Source: Roseomonas sp. (lineage in GTDB: Bacteria; Pseudomonadota; Alphaproteobacteria; Acetobacterales; Acetobacteraceae). From it: a stretch of DNA of 64,000 nucleotides. Shown here in pieces: positions 18,324-26,315 of this stretch (positions are counted from its first letter, which is position 1; every line of letters starts with the position of its first letter). The stretch covers positions 248,001-312,000 of the forward strand of contig JAPSLO010000004.1 in assembly GCA_031180725.1 (NCBI GenBank), given 5' to 3'. A program made the translations under genes and the position numbers. The notes beneath the pieces were generated by a model. It made no database searches. It had not been told where the DNA came from and was given only the letters and a program-made list of their open reading frames with translations.

Positions 18324-19202
18324 ATGGCAGGCATCGGAAAGATCGGCGTGATCGGCGCCGGCCAGATGGGCAACGGCATCGCGCATGTCGCAGCCCTGGC
18401 CGGCATTACTGTGGTGATGCAGGACGTCGCCCAGGCGCAGATCGAGAAGGCGCTGGCGACCATCGCGCGCAACATGGACCGTCAGGTGCAGAAGGGCGCC
18501 TTGGCCGCGGCCGAGAAGGACGCCGCCCTGACCCGCATCGCCGCCAGCACGGATCCCAAGGTGCTGGCCGATTGCGACCTGGTGATCGAAGCCGCGACCG
18601 AGAACGAGGAGGTGAAGAAGAAGATTTTCGCCGGGCTCCGCCCCGTGCTGCGGCCGGATGCGCTGCTGGCCACCAACACCTCCTCCATCCCCATCACGCG
18701 CCTGGCCGCGGCCACCGACCGGCCGGGCCGCTTCGTCGGCATGCATTTCTTCAATCCGGTGCCGATGATGAAGCTGGTGGAGGTGATTCGCGGCCTGGCG
18801 ACCGAGGACGCCACGGTGCAGGCGGTGGCGGGCCTGGCGGAGCGGATGGGCAAGACCGTGGCCTATGCCGCCGACTACCCGGCCTTTATCGTCAACCGCA
18901 TCCTGCTGCCGATGATCAACGAGGCCTGCTTCGCCCTGCACGAGGGTGTGGGCGATGTGGCCAGCATCGATGCCGGCATGAAGCTGGGCTGCAACCACCC
19001 GATGGGCCCGCTGGAACTGGCCGATTTCATCGGCCTGGACACCTGCCTGTCGGTGATGGAGGTCCTGCATTCCGGGATGGGCGATCCGAAATACCGCCCG
19101 AGCCCGCTGTTGCGGAAATATGTCGAGGCCGGCTGGCTGGGCCGGAAGAGCGGCAAGGGCTTCTACGACTATTCCGTGACGCCGCCGAAGCCCACGCGCT
19201 GA
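18324..19202 (+). CDS. 3-hydroxybutyryl-CoA dehydrogenase
   Basis: This 292-residue NAD(P)-dependent enzyme interconverts 3-hydroxyacyl-CoA and acetoacetyl-CoA. The Rossmann start [17 protein letters not shown] is followed by [15 protein letters not shown] and [12 protein letters not shown]. The catalytic-His segment is [17 protein letters not shown], and the dimerisation domain contains [14 protein letters not shown] and [24 protein letters not shown]. It is the stand-alone HBD type, not the fused FadB. A strong site (GGGAGGAGGGCAGG) precedes the ATG. It lies 158 bp after etfA, possibly in the same transcript. Confidence 0.95.
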   Translation: MAGIGKIGVIGAGQMGNGIAHVAALAGITVVMQDVAQAQIEKALATIARNMDRQVQKGALAAAEKDAALTRIAASTDPKVLADCDLVIEAATENEEVKKKIFAGLRPVLRPDALLATNTSSIPITRLAAATDRPGRFVGMHFFNPVPMMKLVEVIRGLATEDATVQAVAGLAERMGKTVAYAADYPAFIVNRILLPMINEACFALHEGVGDVASIDAGMKLGCNHPMGPLELADFIGLDTCLSVMEVLHSGMGDPKYRPSPLLRKYVEAGWLGRKSGKGFYDYSVTPPKPTR

Positions 19203-19209
19203 GGCGGCG

Positions 19210-19974
19210 ATGGAGGCGCGGCTTAGCGGCGAGTTGGGGGTTGGCGGACGACATGGCAGCTTCGCTGCCTATGCGTTGCTGGCCCTCGACCTGGCTGCGC
19301 TGGGCTGGGTGATCCTGGAATCCTTCCTGCCGGAAGGGCCGGTGGTCTTCGCAGTGGACGTCGCCATCGGCCTGGTGCTGGCGGCGGAGTTGGTGATGCG
19401 GCTGCGCAGTTCCCGCTCCGCGCGACGGGAGCTGTGCCGGCTGCATCCGGGCGCGCTGGCGGATCTGCTGGCGGTGCTGGCCTTCCTGGCGGCGCCCTTC
19501 GAGCCCGGCTGGGGCTTCCTGCGCAGCCTGCGCACGCTGCGGTTGCTGCGTTCCGCACGCGTCGTGGTGCATCTGCGGCGCGACCTGCCGCTATTCCGGC
19601 AGAACCAGGAGGCCTTCGTGGCGGCGGCCGACCTGGCGGTGTTCATCACCGTGATGACGGGCATCGTCCATGCCACGCAGCACGACCACAACCCGCAGAT
19701 CGCCCACTGGGCGGATGCGCTCTATTTCACCGTGACCGCGCTGACCACCACGGGCTTCGGCGACATCACCCTGCCGGGCACGGCGGGGCGGCTGACCTCG
19801 GTCGTGATCATGCTGGCGGGCGTTACACTGTTCCTGCGCCTGGCGCAGGCGCTGTTCCGCCCGACGAAGGTCCGCTTCCGCTGCCAAGCCTGCGGTTTGG
19901 GCCGTCACGAACCGGATGCCGTGCACTGCAAGGCCTGCGGGGCGCTGCTGAACATCCCGGACGACGACGGATGA
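19210..19974 (+). CDS. voltage-gated-type ion channel with a C-terminal zinc-ribbon-like tail
   Basis: This 254-residue membrane protein has an S1-S4-like part. An Arg-rich S4-like segment, FLRSLRTLRLLRSARVVVHLRR (split here by type, about residues 98-120), resembles a voltage sensor. A pore helix follows with the potassium filter TTTGFGD (T179-D185; GFG instead of GYG), then S6. After S6 comes a short domain with two CxxC pairs, CQAC (about 222) and CKAC (about 238), spaced like a zinc ribbon. It begins 7 bp after the HBD gene. The C-terminal zinc-ribbon on such a small channel is unusual and may be regulatory. Confidence 0.8.
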   Translation: MEARLSGELGVGGRHGSFAAYALLALDLAALGWVILESFLPEGPVVFAVDVAIGLVLAAELVMRLRSSRSARRELCRLHPGALADLLAVLAFLAAPFEPGWGFLRSLRTLRLLRSARVVVHLRRDLPLFRQNQEAFVAAADLAVFITVMTGIVHATQHDHNPQIAHWADALYFTVTALTTTGFGDITLPGTAGRLTSVVIMLAGVTLFLRLAQALFRPTKVRFRCQACGLGRHEPDAVHCKACGALLNIPDDDG

Positions 19975-19999
19975 GGCGCTGTCCCCGGACCGGCGGCGC

Positions 20000-20020
20000 C
20001 CAGGGGGCAAGGCCCCCTGG
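20000..20020. terminator. hairpin between convergent channel and PNPOx-like genes
   Basis: A perfect 9-bp stem, CCAGGGGGC (20000-20008) with GCCCCCTGG (20012-20020), and a 3-nt AAG loop sit in the 54-bp gap between two convergent genes. This makes it a likely bidirectional terminator. The CCAGGGGGC/GCCCCCTGG form recurs at 24638-24663. Confidence 0.5.
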
Positions 20021-20028
20021 CCGTGTCC

Positions 20029-20544
20029 TCATGCCGGCCGCTTGAAGGCCACCTTGTCGTTGTCGCCGGGCTTCGGCGGCTCGCCGGTCAGCCTTGCCTT
20101 CACATAGCCATAGGCGTGGACGAAGGTTGAGGACGGCGCATCCCAGTATTCCGCGCCTTCCACCTCCACCCGGATTAATGCGGCGCGCGGGTCCTCCGGC
20201 CCGCCGGGGAACCAGGTTCGCAGCGGTTCCGACCAGAATTCCTTCTGCTTCGCCGGGTCGCGCACCACCTGCGCGCTGCCGGAGATGGCGACGTAGTTCT
20301 GCGAGGACGGGTCCGCATAGGTCAGCAGCACGCGGTCATCGTGCTGCACTTCCTCAGTCTTCGGGCTGGGCTGGTTGGTGAAGAACCACAGCGTGCCGCT
20401 GAAATCCTTCGTCGCGACGGCGCGCATGGGCCGGCCGCGCATGTGGCCCTGCTCGTCCAGCGTCACCATCATCGCCACCTGCACGTCGCGGATCATCTCC
20501 CAGACCTTGTCGCGCGCGGCCTGGTCGGTGCGGGTTTCCACCAT
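20029..20544 (-). CDS. pyridoxamine 5'-phosphate oxidase-like (general stress protein 26 type) protein
   Basis: This 171-residue split-barrel flavin-binding protein shows RDVQVAMMVTLDEQGHMRGRPMRA, LWFFTNQPSPKTEEV, LLTYADPSSQNYVAISGSA and the C-terminal LIRVEVEGAEYWDAPSS. All are typical of the PNPOx-like general stress family, which bind FMN or F420 but whose substrates are mostly unknown. The start at 20544 is preceded by GGGAGAAACAGG. The remaining upstream open frame is promoter region and antisense to the next gene. Confidence 0.87.
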   Translation of the reverse strand: MVETRTDQAARDKVWEMIRDVQVAMMVTLDEQGHMRGRPMRAVATKDFSGTLWFFTNQPSPKTEEVQHDDRVLLTYADPSSQNYVAISGSAQVVRDPAKQKEFWSEPLRTWFPGGPEDPRAALIRVEVEGAEYWDAPSSTFVHAYGYVKARLTGEPPKPGDNDKVAFKRPA

Positions 20545-20606
20545 CCTGTTTCTCCCTGGCCAAACTCCCCTGGGGAACGGCCCACCGGCCCCGCAGGTTG
20601 CGCCAC

Positions 20607-20623
20607 GGCGGCGTTTCGCCGCC
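20607..20623. repeat. 7-bp hairpin in a divergent promoter region
   Basis: GGCGGCG (20607-20613) and CGCCGCC (20617-20623) flank a TTT loop inside the 159-bp gap between the divergent PNPOx-like and enoyl-CoA hydratase genes. It could be an operator or just GC-rich dyad symmetry. Confidence 0.3.
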
Positions 20624-20703
20624 TTCGGAACGGCCGGCATCGGCATCGTTCGCGCCAGCTGGCCCTGGCGGGGGGAACCGCCCCGGCGTAGCCTCCGCAC
20701 GCC

Positions 20704-21486
20704 ATGCCGCATGAGCTGATCCGCACCACCCGCCAGGGCGAGATCGCCCTCGTCACCATCGATCGCCCGGCGAAGCGCAATGCGCTCGACCTCGGCATGT
20801 GGATCGGCCTGGCGGAGGCAATGGAAGCCCTGTCCGCCGATGACGAGGTGCGCTGCGTGGTAATCCGCGGCGCGGGAGAGGAGGCTTTCAGCGCCGGCGC
20901 CGACATCACCGCCTTCCAGCGGGAACGTGGCACGCCGGAGCGCGAGGCGGTCTATGGCCGGGAGATCAGCCGGTCCTTCCAGTCCATCCGCACCTGCCGC
21001 CATCCGGTGGTCGCTGCCTGCCGGGGCTGGACCATGGGCGGCGGCTGCGGGATCGCCACCATGGCAGACTTCCGGGTCGGCGGCCCCGGCACGCGCATGG
21101 GTATCCCCGCGCGCAACCTCGGGCTGTTCTACCATTACGGAGAGTTGGACCCGCTGCTGCAGTCGGTCGGCTACTACGTGGCCTGCGAGCTGCTGATCGA
21201 GGGCCGTGTCTTCACCGGGGAGGAAGCCTTCCAGAAGGGGCTGCTGACGCGCCTGGTGCCGGATGAGGAAGTGCAGGAGGAAGCGATGGCCCTGGCGCGA
21301 CGCGTCGCGGAGGGCGCGCCACTGTCGAACCGCTTCCACAAGGCCGCGCTGCAACGCCTGCGCGGGCCGCTGCCGCTGACGGCGGAGGAGCTGAAGGCCG
21401 TGGACGCCTTCGCCGGGACCGAGGATTTCCGGGAGGCCGTCCGCGCTTTCGTGGAGAAGCGCAGGCCCGTCTGGAAGGGGCGGTAA
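20704..21486 (+). CDS. enoyl-CoA hydratase/isomerase family protein
   Basis: This 260-residue crotonase-fold enzyme has the oxyanion-hole segments RGAGEEAFSAGADITAF (about 57-73) and RGWTMGGGCGIATMADFRVGG (about 105-125), and a C-terminal helix region AEGAPLSNRFHKAALQRL. It acts on a CoA thioester, probably hydrating an enoyl-CoA or isomerising it. The usual catalytic Glu pair is not clear: the second region reads LGLFYHYGELDPLL, so the exact reaction is uncertain. It lies near other acyl-CoA genes (etf, hbd) but on its own promoter. Confidence 0.87.
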   Translation: MPHELIRTTRQGEIALVTIDRPAKRNALDLGMWIGLAEAMEALSADDEVRCVVIRGAGEEAFSAGADITAFQRERGTPEREAVYGREISRSFQSIRTCRHPVVAACRGWTMGGGCGIATMADFRVGGPGTRMGIPARNLGLFYHYGELDPLLQSVGYYVACELLIEGRVFTGEEAFQKGLLTRLVPDEEVQEEAMALARRVAEGAPLSNRFHKAALQRLRGPLPLTAEELKAVDAFAGTEDFREAVRAFVEKRRPVWKGR

Positions 21487-21516
21487 GTATCGCGCCCGGC
21501 CGGTCGTCGCCGCTCC

Positions 21517-21963
21517 TCAGCCCTCGTCGCCGCTGGGCGGCTGGCCTTCCACATTCTCGCTGCCGGCCCGCCACCGATGCGTGGATGCGCCGAAGGCCAC
21601 CATCTTGCCGGCGGCGTCGAAGATCTCAGTGCGGCAGAAGAAGATGTTGCGGCCGCGCGTCACCAGCCGCCCCTCCGCCGCCAGCCGCCCGGGCCCGGCC
21701 TGGCCGGTGAAGCGGCAATCCAGGTCCAGCGTCACCGCCCGCCGGATATTCCCCGGCACGCTGCACCACAGCCCCGCATAGGCGGCCGCCTGGTCGATCA
21801 GCGACAGCATCACCCCGCCATGGATGATGCCGGACCTGTTGGTGTGCTGCGGCCCCGCCTCCACAACCACGCGCGCGAAGCCATCGCGCCATTCCACCAG
21901 GTCAAGCCCGAGCAGGTCGTGAAAGCCCGCGGGATGCGGGTCGAGAGACGTGTTCATGCGCAT
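21517..21963 (-). CDS. PaaI-type hotdog thioesterase
   Basis: This 148-residue protein has the PaaI/hotdog core: QHTNRSGIIHGGVMLSLIDQA (substrate loop and hot-dog helix, with the catalytic Asp in the helix) and the AVTLDLDCRFTGQAG strand. It ends in FFCRTEIFDAAGKMVAFG. It should hydrolyse acyl- or arylacyl-CoA thioesters. It is convergent with the enoyl-CoA hydratase gene. The start may be ATG 21963 or ATG 21957 (MNTSLDPHP); neither has a clear ribosome-binding site. Confidence 0.87.
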   Translation of the reverse strand: MRMNTSLDPHPAGFHDLLGLDLVEWRDGFARVVVEAGPQHTNRSGIIHGGVMLSLIDQAAAYAGLWCSVPGNIRRAVTLDLDCRFTGQAGPGRLAAEGRLVTRGRNIFFCRTEIFDAAGKMVAFGASTHRWRAGSENVEGQPPSGDEG

Positions 21964-22101
21964 GGCGTGCCGGCAGGCCGCGCGGCGGTCAAGGGGCGCC
22001 GCATCGGCAGGTGAGAAAGAGATGCCGGGGATTCACCGTGCCGAAAGGGGTACGGGCGGATCCTGCCCCGCGATGGATCAGGCAGTCTCCGGGAATCAGT
22101 C

Positions 22102-24417
22102 ATGCGTCTCCTGCTGAACCTGTCGGTCGGGCGCAAGCTCGCCGCCTCCGCGGCCTTGGCCACCACCCTGCTCGCCGGCCTCGGCGGCCTTGTCTGGGTG
22201 CAGACGGAAAGGCTGGTCCAGGCCCAGCAATACCAGGCCCGGACGGAGGCCGCGCTCTCCCGCATCGAGGATGGCGCGGACGACCTGCGGGAAGTGCCGG
22301 CGCTGGAACGCGACCTCCTGCTGACGCAGGACGCGGCGGGCCAGGCTCCGGCGCGGCAGCGCATGCTGGCGCGCATCGAGGAAGGGCTGGCCAGCGTCAC
22401 CGCCGGCATCGAAGCCTCCGGCGATGCGGAGATGCAGGCCACCCTGCCACGCCTGCGCGAAGCCGCCAGCGCGTACCGCGCCGCCCTGGCCGCGCTCGCC
22501 GATGAGCGCGCGAAGCTGATCGAGGTGCGCGACGCGCGCCTGTTCGGCCAGAGCGGCGACTACGATTCCGTCTTCGAGGCGGTGAATGGCTCCATCGCCT
22601 TCGACCTCTCGGCCGAGGCCCAGGAGGAAGCGCGGCAGCGCCTGATGACGGTGCATGGCGCGGTGAACGACGTGCGCATGGGCGTGCAGCGCCTGCTGGC
22701 GACCGGCGACGACACGCAGGTGCGGCGCGTGCGCCGCGGCATCGCCCAGGCCCGTGTGCACAGCCGCGGCCTGACGGCACTGCCCGGCCTGCCGTCCCGC
22801 ATGAAGGAAGACCTGGAGCGCCTGTCGCAGCGTGCCCAGGCCCTGGCCCAGGCCGCGGAGGATGTGCTGACCACCGGGGAGGCGGTGGTCGCCATCCGCA
22901 ACGACCGTGTCCAGCCGGCCCGCGCCGCCATGCAGGAGGCCACCGAGGCGCTCGCCGCCACCGGCCAGCGTGTCGCCGCGCAGCTCCGCACAATGCAGCT
23001 CGCCACCGCGATCGAGGTGCGCGACACCACGCTATGGACCGCGCTGGCGGTGGCGCTGGTGGTGGTGCTCTCCGGCGTCTTCATGGCGCGCATCGTCGGC
23101 CAGCCGCTGCGCCGGCTGGCCGCCGCCATGCGCGGCATCGCCGATGGCGATGCGGCCCAGCAGGTGCCCCATCGCGGCCGCCGCGACGAGATCGGCATCA
23201 TCGCCGAAGCGCTGGAGACGCTGCGCGGCACCGTCGGCAAGGCCTTCGCCCAGGGCGAGATGCTGGAACAGCTACCCACCGCGGTGATCAACGCCGATCC
23301 GCGCGACGAATTCCGCATCACCTATGTGAACGCCGCCGCCAAGGCGCTGCTGCAGCGCCTGGCCGCACATCTGCCCGTGCCCCCGGACCAGATCACCGGC
23401 CGCAGCGTGGACGTGCTGCATGGCGGCGCCATCCGCGCCGTGCTGGAGGATCCCGCACGCCTGCCGCACGCCGCCACGATCAGCATGGGCGAGGAGGTGA
23501 TCGAGCTGCGCGCCTCCGCCATCAACGACGCCGCCGGCGGCTATGCCGGCGCCATGCTCACCTGGACGCTGGCCACCGAGAAGGCGCGCCTGGCCGACAC
23601 CTTCGAGCGCGAGGTGGGCGCGGTGGTGGCCGCCGTCGCCGCCTCCGCCGAGCGGCTGCAGGCCTCGGCGCGCGAGCTTTCGGCCGCGGCCGAGACTTCG
23701 GGCCGCGAAGCCGCGGCGGTCGCCGATGCGGGCGGCCGCGCCCATGCCGATGTGCAATCCGTCGCCGCTGCGGCCGAGGAAATGGCGGCTTCCGTCACCG
23801 AGATCTCGCGCCGGGTGGGCGAGGCGGCGGATGTCGCGGGCCGCGCCGTGCAGGAAGCCCGGGCGACCGACTCCACCGTGCAGGGGCTGTCGGACGCGGC
23901 CAGCCGGATCGGCGATGTGGTGCGGCTGATCGGCGACATCGCCGGCCAGACCAACCTGCTGGCGCTGAACGCGACCATCGAGGCTGCGCGCGCCGGCGAA
24001 GCCGGCAAGGGCTTCGCGGTCGTCGCCTCCGAGGTGAAGAGCCTGGCCGGCCAGACCGCCAAGGCCACCGAGGAGATCGCGCGCCAGATCGCGGAAATGC
24101 AGTCCGCCACCCAGCAGGCCGTCGCCGCGATCCGCGGCATCGGCGCCACGGTCGAACGCACCAGCGAGATCGCCACCACCATCGCTGCGGCGGTGGAGGA
24201 ACAGGGTGCGGCGACACAGGAAATCGCCCGCAGCGCCGCCCAGGTGGCGGAAGCGACGGAGACCGTCGCCAGCCGCATCTCCGGCATCCGCAGCGCCGCG
24301 GAAGCCACCGGCGGCTCGGCCGGCGCGATGCGCGACGACAGCGGCGACCTGGCCCGCCAGGCAGCGGCCCTGCGCGAGAAATCCGACGCCTTCCTGCGTG
24401 CGGTGCGGGCAGCCTGA
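22102..24417 (+). CDS. methyl-accepting chemotaxis protein with PAS-like domain
   Basis: This 771-residue chemoreceptor has a first membrane helix (about 10-30) and a helical periplasmic sensor with coiled segments (about 32-310). A second helix ([23 protein letters not shown]) leads into a HAMP domain ([22 protein letters not shown]). A cytoplasmic PAS-like segment (about 390-480: [23 protein letters not shown]) precedes the signalling domain, whose hairpin tip reads [26 protein letters not shown] (shortened type). It couples to CheA/CheW and may sense redox or a ligand through the PAS part. No other che genes are close; motAB lies 20 kb away. Confidence 0.93.
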   Translation: MRLLLNLSVGRKLAASAALATTLLAGLGGLVWVQTERLVQAQQYQARTEAALSRIEDGADDLREVPALERDLLLTQDAAGQAPARQRMLARIEEGLASVTAGIEASGDAEMQATLPRLREAASAYRAALAALADERAKLIEVRDARLFGQSGDYDSVFEAVNGSIAFDLSAEAQEEARQRLMTVHGAVNDVRMGVQRLLATGDDTQVRRVRRGIAQARVHSRGLTALPGLPSRMKEDLERLSQRAQALAQAAEDVLTTGEAVVAIRNDRVQPARAAMQEATEALAATGQRVAAQLRTMQLATAIEVRDTTLWTALAVALVVVLSGVFMARIVGQPLRRLAAAMRGIADGDAAQQVPHRGRRDEIGIIAEALETLRGTVGKAFAQGEMLEQLPTAVINADPRDEFRITYVNAAAKALLQRLAAHLPVPPDQITGRSVDVLHGGAIRAVLEDPARLPHAATISMGEEVIELRASAINDAAGGYAGAMLTWTLATEKARLADTFEREVGAVVAAVAASAERLQASARELSAAAETSGREAAAVADAGGRAHADVQSVAAAAEEMAASVTEISRRVGEAADVAGRAVQEARATDSTVQGLSDAASRIGDVVRLIGDIAGQTNLLALNATIEAARAGEAGKGFAVVASEVKSLAGQTAKATEEIARQIAEMQSATQQAVAAIRGIGATVERTSEIATTIAAAVEEQGAATQEIARSAAQVAEATETVASRISGIRSAAEATGGSAGAMRDDSGDLARQAAALREKSDAFLRAVRAA

Positions 24418-24520
24418 GCCGCGAGGCGGCCAGGAGGCTTGCCCGGCGGGGCGGTTTTCCGGGGGCCCTGCCCCCGACCCCCCGCCGGGAGCGGCGGCCG
24501 CCCCCGGACCCCGCCACCAG

Positions 24521-24595
24521 TTGGGGCGGAGAGGAAGGGGCATCACCGGAACGCCAGTCGCCCTGGCGCGCCATGCCCCTTCCTCTCCGCCCCAA
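24521..24595. repeat. 23-bp perfect inverted repeat with 29-nt spacer
   Basis: The left arm at 24521-24543 (starts TTGGGGCGGAGAGG) is the exact reverse complement of the right arm at 24573-24595. The spacer is 29 nt and contains no open frame. As RNA it would form an uninterrupted 23-bp stem, much longer than a usual terminator. It has no T-tract. A miniature repeat element or RNase III-type processing site are alternatives. Confidence 0.6.
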
Positions 24596-24607
24596 AACTC
24601 ATGAGGT

Positions 24608-24663
24608 CCAGGAGGCCACTGCCTCCTGGTAGGGGGTCCAGGGGGGGCAAGAGCCCCCCCTGG
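24608..24663. terminator. two further hairpins (9-bp and 11-bp stems)
   Basis: CCAGGAGGC (24608-24616) pairs with GCCTCCTGG (24621-24629) around CACT. CCAGGGGGGGC (24638-24648) pairs with GCCCCCCCTGG (24653-24663) around AAGA. Both are perfect. The second has the same shape as the convergent-gene hairpin at 20000-20020. They may end transcription from the chemoreceptor gene. Confidence 0.4.
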
Positions 24664-24771
24664 GAAAGACCACTCCACCTGCGCAAGCCCCGGTTGCCCC
24701 GCGCCTCACGCGTCCTTACCTGCGGCCCAGCGAAGGCTGCTGCGCCTGCGCGCGAGCACGGATGGAGCAGA

Positions 24772-25791
24772 ATGGGCCTCAACATCGCCGTTGTCGGCGC
24801 CACCACCCAGGTGGGGCGCGAGATCCTGCGGACTCTTGCGGAGCGCGGCTTCCCGGCTGACGAGGTGGCCGCAATTTCGCCCGGCCGGGGCGGCGGGCAG
24901 GAAGTCTCCTATGGCGAGGAGCGGGTGCTGCGCGTGCGCGGGCTGGAGGGCCATGATTTCCGTGCCACGGATCTGGTCTTTCTCGCCGCCGGGGAAGCCG
25001 CCGCCGCGGCGGAGGCGCCACGCGCGGCCGAAGCCGGCGCGATGGTGATCGACCTCTCGGCCCGTTTCCGGATGGAGCCCGATGTGCCGCTGGTGGTGCC
25101 GGAGGTGAACCCGGCCAGCCTGGCGCGCGCCCGCCGCCGGCGCATCATTGCCTGCCCGGGCAGCGCGGCGGGAATGGTGGCCATGGCGCTGAAGCCGCTA
25201 CACGGCATCGGCAAGGCGCGGCGGGTGGTGGTGACCGCCCTGCAATCGGTGTCCGGCGCCGGCAAGGAAGCAATGGATGAGCTCTGGGCCCAGACCCGCG
25301 GCGTCTATGTGAACGAAGCGCCCCCCGCCGAGCAGTTCCCGAAATCCATCGCCTTCAACCTCATTCCCCAGGTGGGCGACATCGGAGAGGACGGGACGAC
25401 CAAGGAGGAGGCCGACATCGCGCTGGAACTGCGCAAGCTGCTGGACCCGGACCTGGTGGCCGTCGCGCATTGCGTGCGCGTGCCGGTCTTCATCGGCGAA
25501 GCCGCCTGCGTGACGGTGGAGTTCGAGAAGCCGGTGGCGGAGACGGCAGGCTGGGCGGCCCTGCGGGACGCGCCCGGCATCACCCTGCTCGACCGGCGGG
25601 AGGAGGCCGGCTACGCCACCCCGGCCGAGGTCGCCGGGGAAGACATGGTCTATGTCGGCCGGCTGCGCCGGGACACGACGGTGCCCAATGGCCTAGCCTT
25701 CTGGTGCGTCACGGACACGCTGCGCAAGGGCGCCGCGCTGAACGCAGTGCAGGTGGCCGAGGAGCTGGTGCGGCAGAAGATGCTCGGCTGA
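24772..25791 (+). CDS. aspartate-semialdehyde dehydrogenase paralogue lacking the catalytic Cys and His
   Basis: This 339-residue protein is clearly of the Asd family: VGATTQVGREILRTLAERGFPADEV, LVVPEVNPASLA, VVTALQSVSGAGKEAMDELW, IAFNLIPQVGDIGEDG and [17 protein letters not shown]. The active-site motif NPNC(S/T)T, however, reads CPGSAA, placing Ser131 where the nucleophilic Cys belongs. The catalytic His of the VRVP...GH(S/A)E segment is Glu243 (VFIGEAAC). The second Asd at 50512-51528 keeps both residues. The frame is intact, so this copy is probably maintained for a non-dehydrogenase role such as a regulatory or partner subunit. ArgC is less likely, given the Asd-type SGAGKEAMDEL. The ATG has GGAG 5-6 bases upstream. 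Confidence 0.8.
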   Translation: MGLNIAVVGATTQVGREILRTLAERGFPADEVAAISPGRGGGQEVSYGEERVLRVRGLEGHDFRATDLVFLAAGEAAAAAEAPRAAEAGAMVIDLSARFRMEPDVPLVVPEVNPASLARARRRRIIACPGSAAGMVAMALKPLHGIGKARRVVVTALQSVSGAGKEAMDELWAQTRGVYVNEAPPAEQFPKSIAFNLIPQVGDIGEDGTTKEEADIALELRKLLDPDLVAVAHCVRVPVFIGEAACVTVEFEKPVAETAGWAALRDAPGITLLDRREEAGYATPAEVAGEDMVYVGRLRRDTTVPNGLAFWCVTDTLRKGAALNAVQVAEELVRQKMLG

Positions 25792-25818
25792 GCCCGGGGC
25801 GGTCCATCGGGCCGCGCC

Positions 25819-25844
25819 CCCTCTCCCGCATCGGCGGGAGAGGG
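25819..25844. terminator. 11-bp hairpin between convergent genes
   Basis: CCCTCTCCCGC (25819-25829) and GCGGGAGAGGG (25834-25844) form a perfect stem around ATCG in the 75-bp gap between the Asd paralogue and the convergent FYDLN gene. This fits a bidirectional terminator. Confidence 0.5.
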
Positions 25845-25866
25845 TGGGGGTGAGGGGTACTGACCC

Positions 25867-26190
25867 TCAGCCCTCTTCCTCGCGGTCGCTCTCGACCTCG
25901 ATCTCGTCGCCCAGCGTCTCGTCCGCGTCTTCCAGCTCCTCCGCGTCCTCGATCGCCTCGTCCGCCTCGTCGGCGTCCACTTCCACGATATCGTCGGCAT
26001 CCGCCTCCACCGGGACGGGGCGCTTCTTCAGGCGGTCATCGGCCGCCGCCGGGGCGCGCTTCAGCTTGGGCTGCTCAGCCGGCTGTTCCGTGCCGCATTT
26101 CGGGCACACCGCCGGCGCCCGCATCAGGTCGTAGAATTTCGTGCCGCAGGCGACGCAGACGCGCTTCAGTCCGAGTTCAGGCTTGGCCAT
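25867..26190 (-). CDS. FYDLN-acid domain zinc protein
   Basis: This 107-residue protein starts MAKPELGLKRVC. It has a zinc-ribbon-like pair of CxxC motifs (CVAC at about 12-15 and CPKC at about 29-32) around the family hallmark FYDL (here FYDLMRAPAVCP). The second half is extremely acidic, with runs of Asp and Glu. This is the TIGR02300-type family, nearly confined to Alphaproteobacteria and of unknown function. It is divergent from aroA. The acidic tail suggests binding to a basic partner or nucleic-acid-associated protein. Confidence 0.85.
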   Translation of the reverse strand: MAKPELGLKRVCVACGTKFYDLMRAPAVCPKCGTEQPAEQPKLKRAPAAADDRLKKRPVPVEADADDIVEVDADEADEAIEDAEELEDADETLGDEIEVESDREEEG

Positions 26191-26315
26191 TCGGGGTGTC
26201 CCACGGTGATTGGCTGGGCACGGCCGGCCGCGCCCGGGGGGCGGGGGAGGGCAGGCCGCGGGTAAAATGACGCGCGCGATTGCCACTTCGCGTCCCCCAT
26301 GTCAAACGCCGGGCG

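Larger units (their letters stand above)
24418..24771. other. 354-bp non-coding gap with three perfect hairpins
   Basis: This gap between the chemoreceptor and the Asd paralogue holds no plausible gene. It contains a 23-bp perfect inverted repeat (24521-24543/24573-24595), a 9-bp hairpin (24608-24629) and an 11-bp hairpin (24638-24663). GC-run sequences similar to those in other gaps of this window surround them. It may combine a terminator for the chemoreceptor with a promoter leader for the next gene. Confidence 0.5.

Noticed and set aside
24521-24595. Terminal inverted repeats of an insertion sequence
   Set aside because: Only 29 nt lie between the arms; there is no transposase and no target-site duplication is obvious.
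24772-25791. Annotation as ArgC (N-acetyl-gamma-glutamyl-phosphate reductase)
   Set aside because: ArgC shares the fold, but VPEVNP, SVSGAGKEAMDEL and AFNLIPQVGD follow Asd, so an Asd paralogue is better supported.
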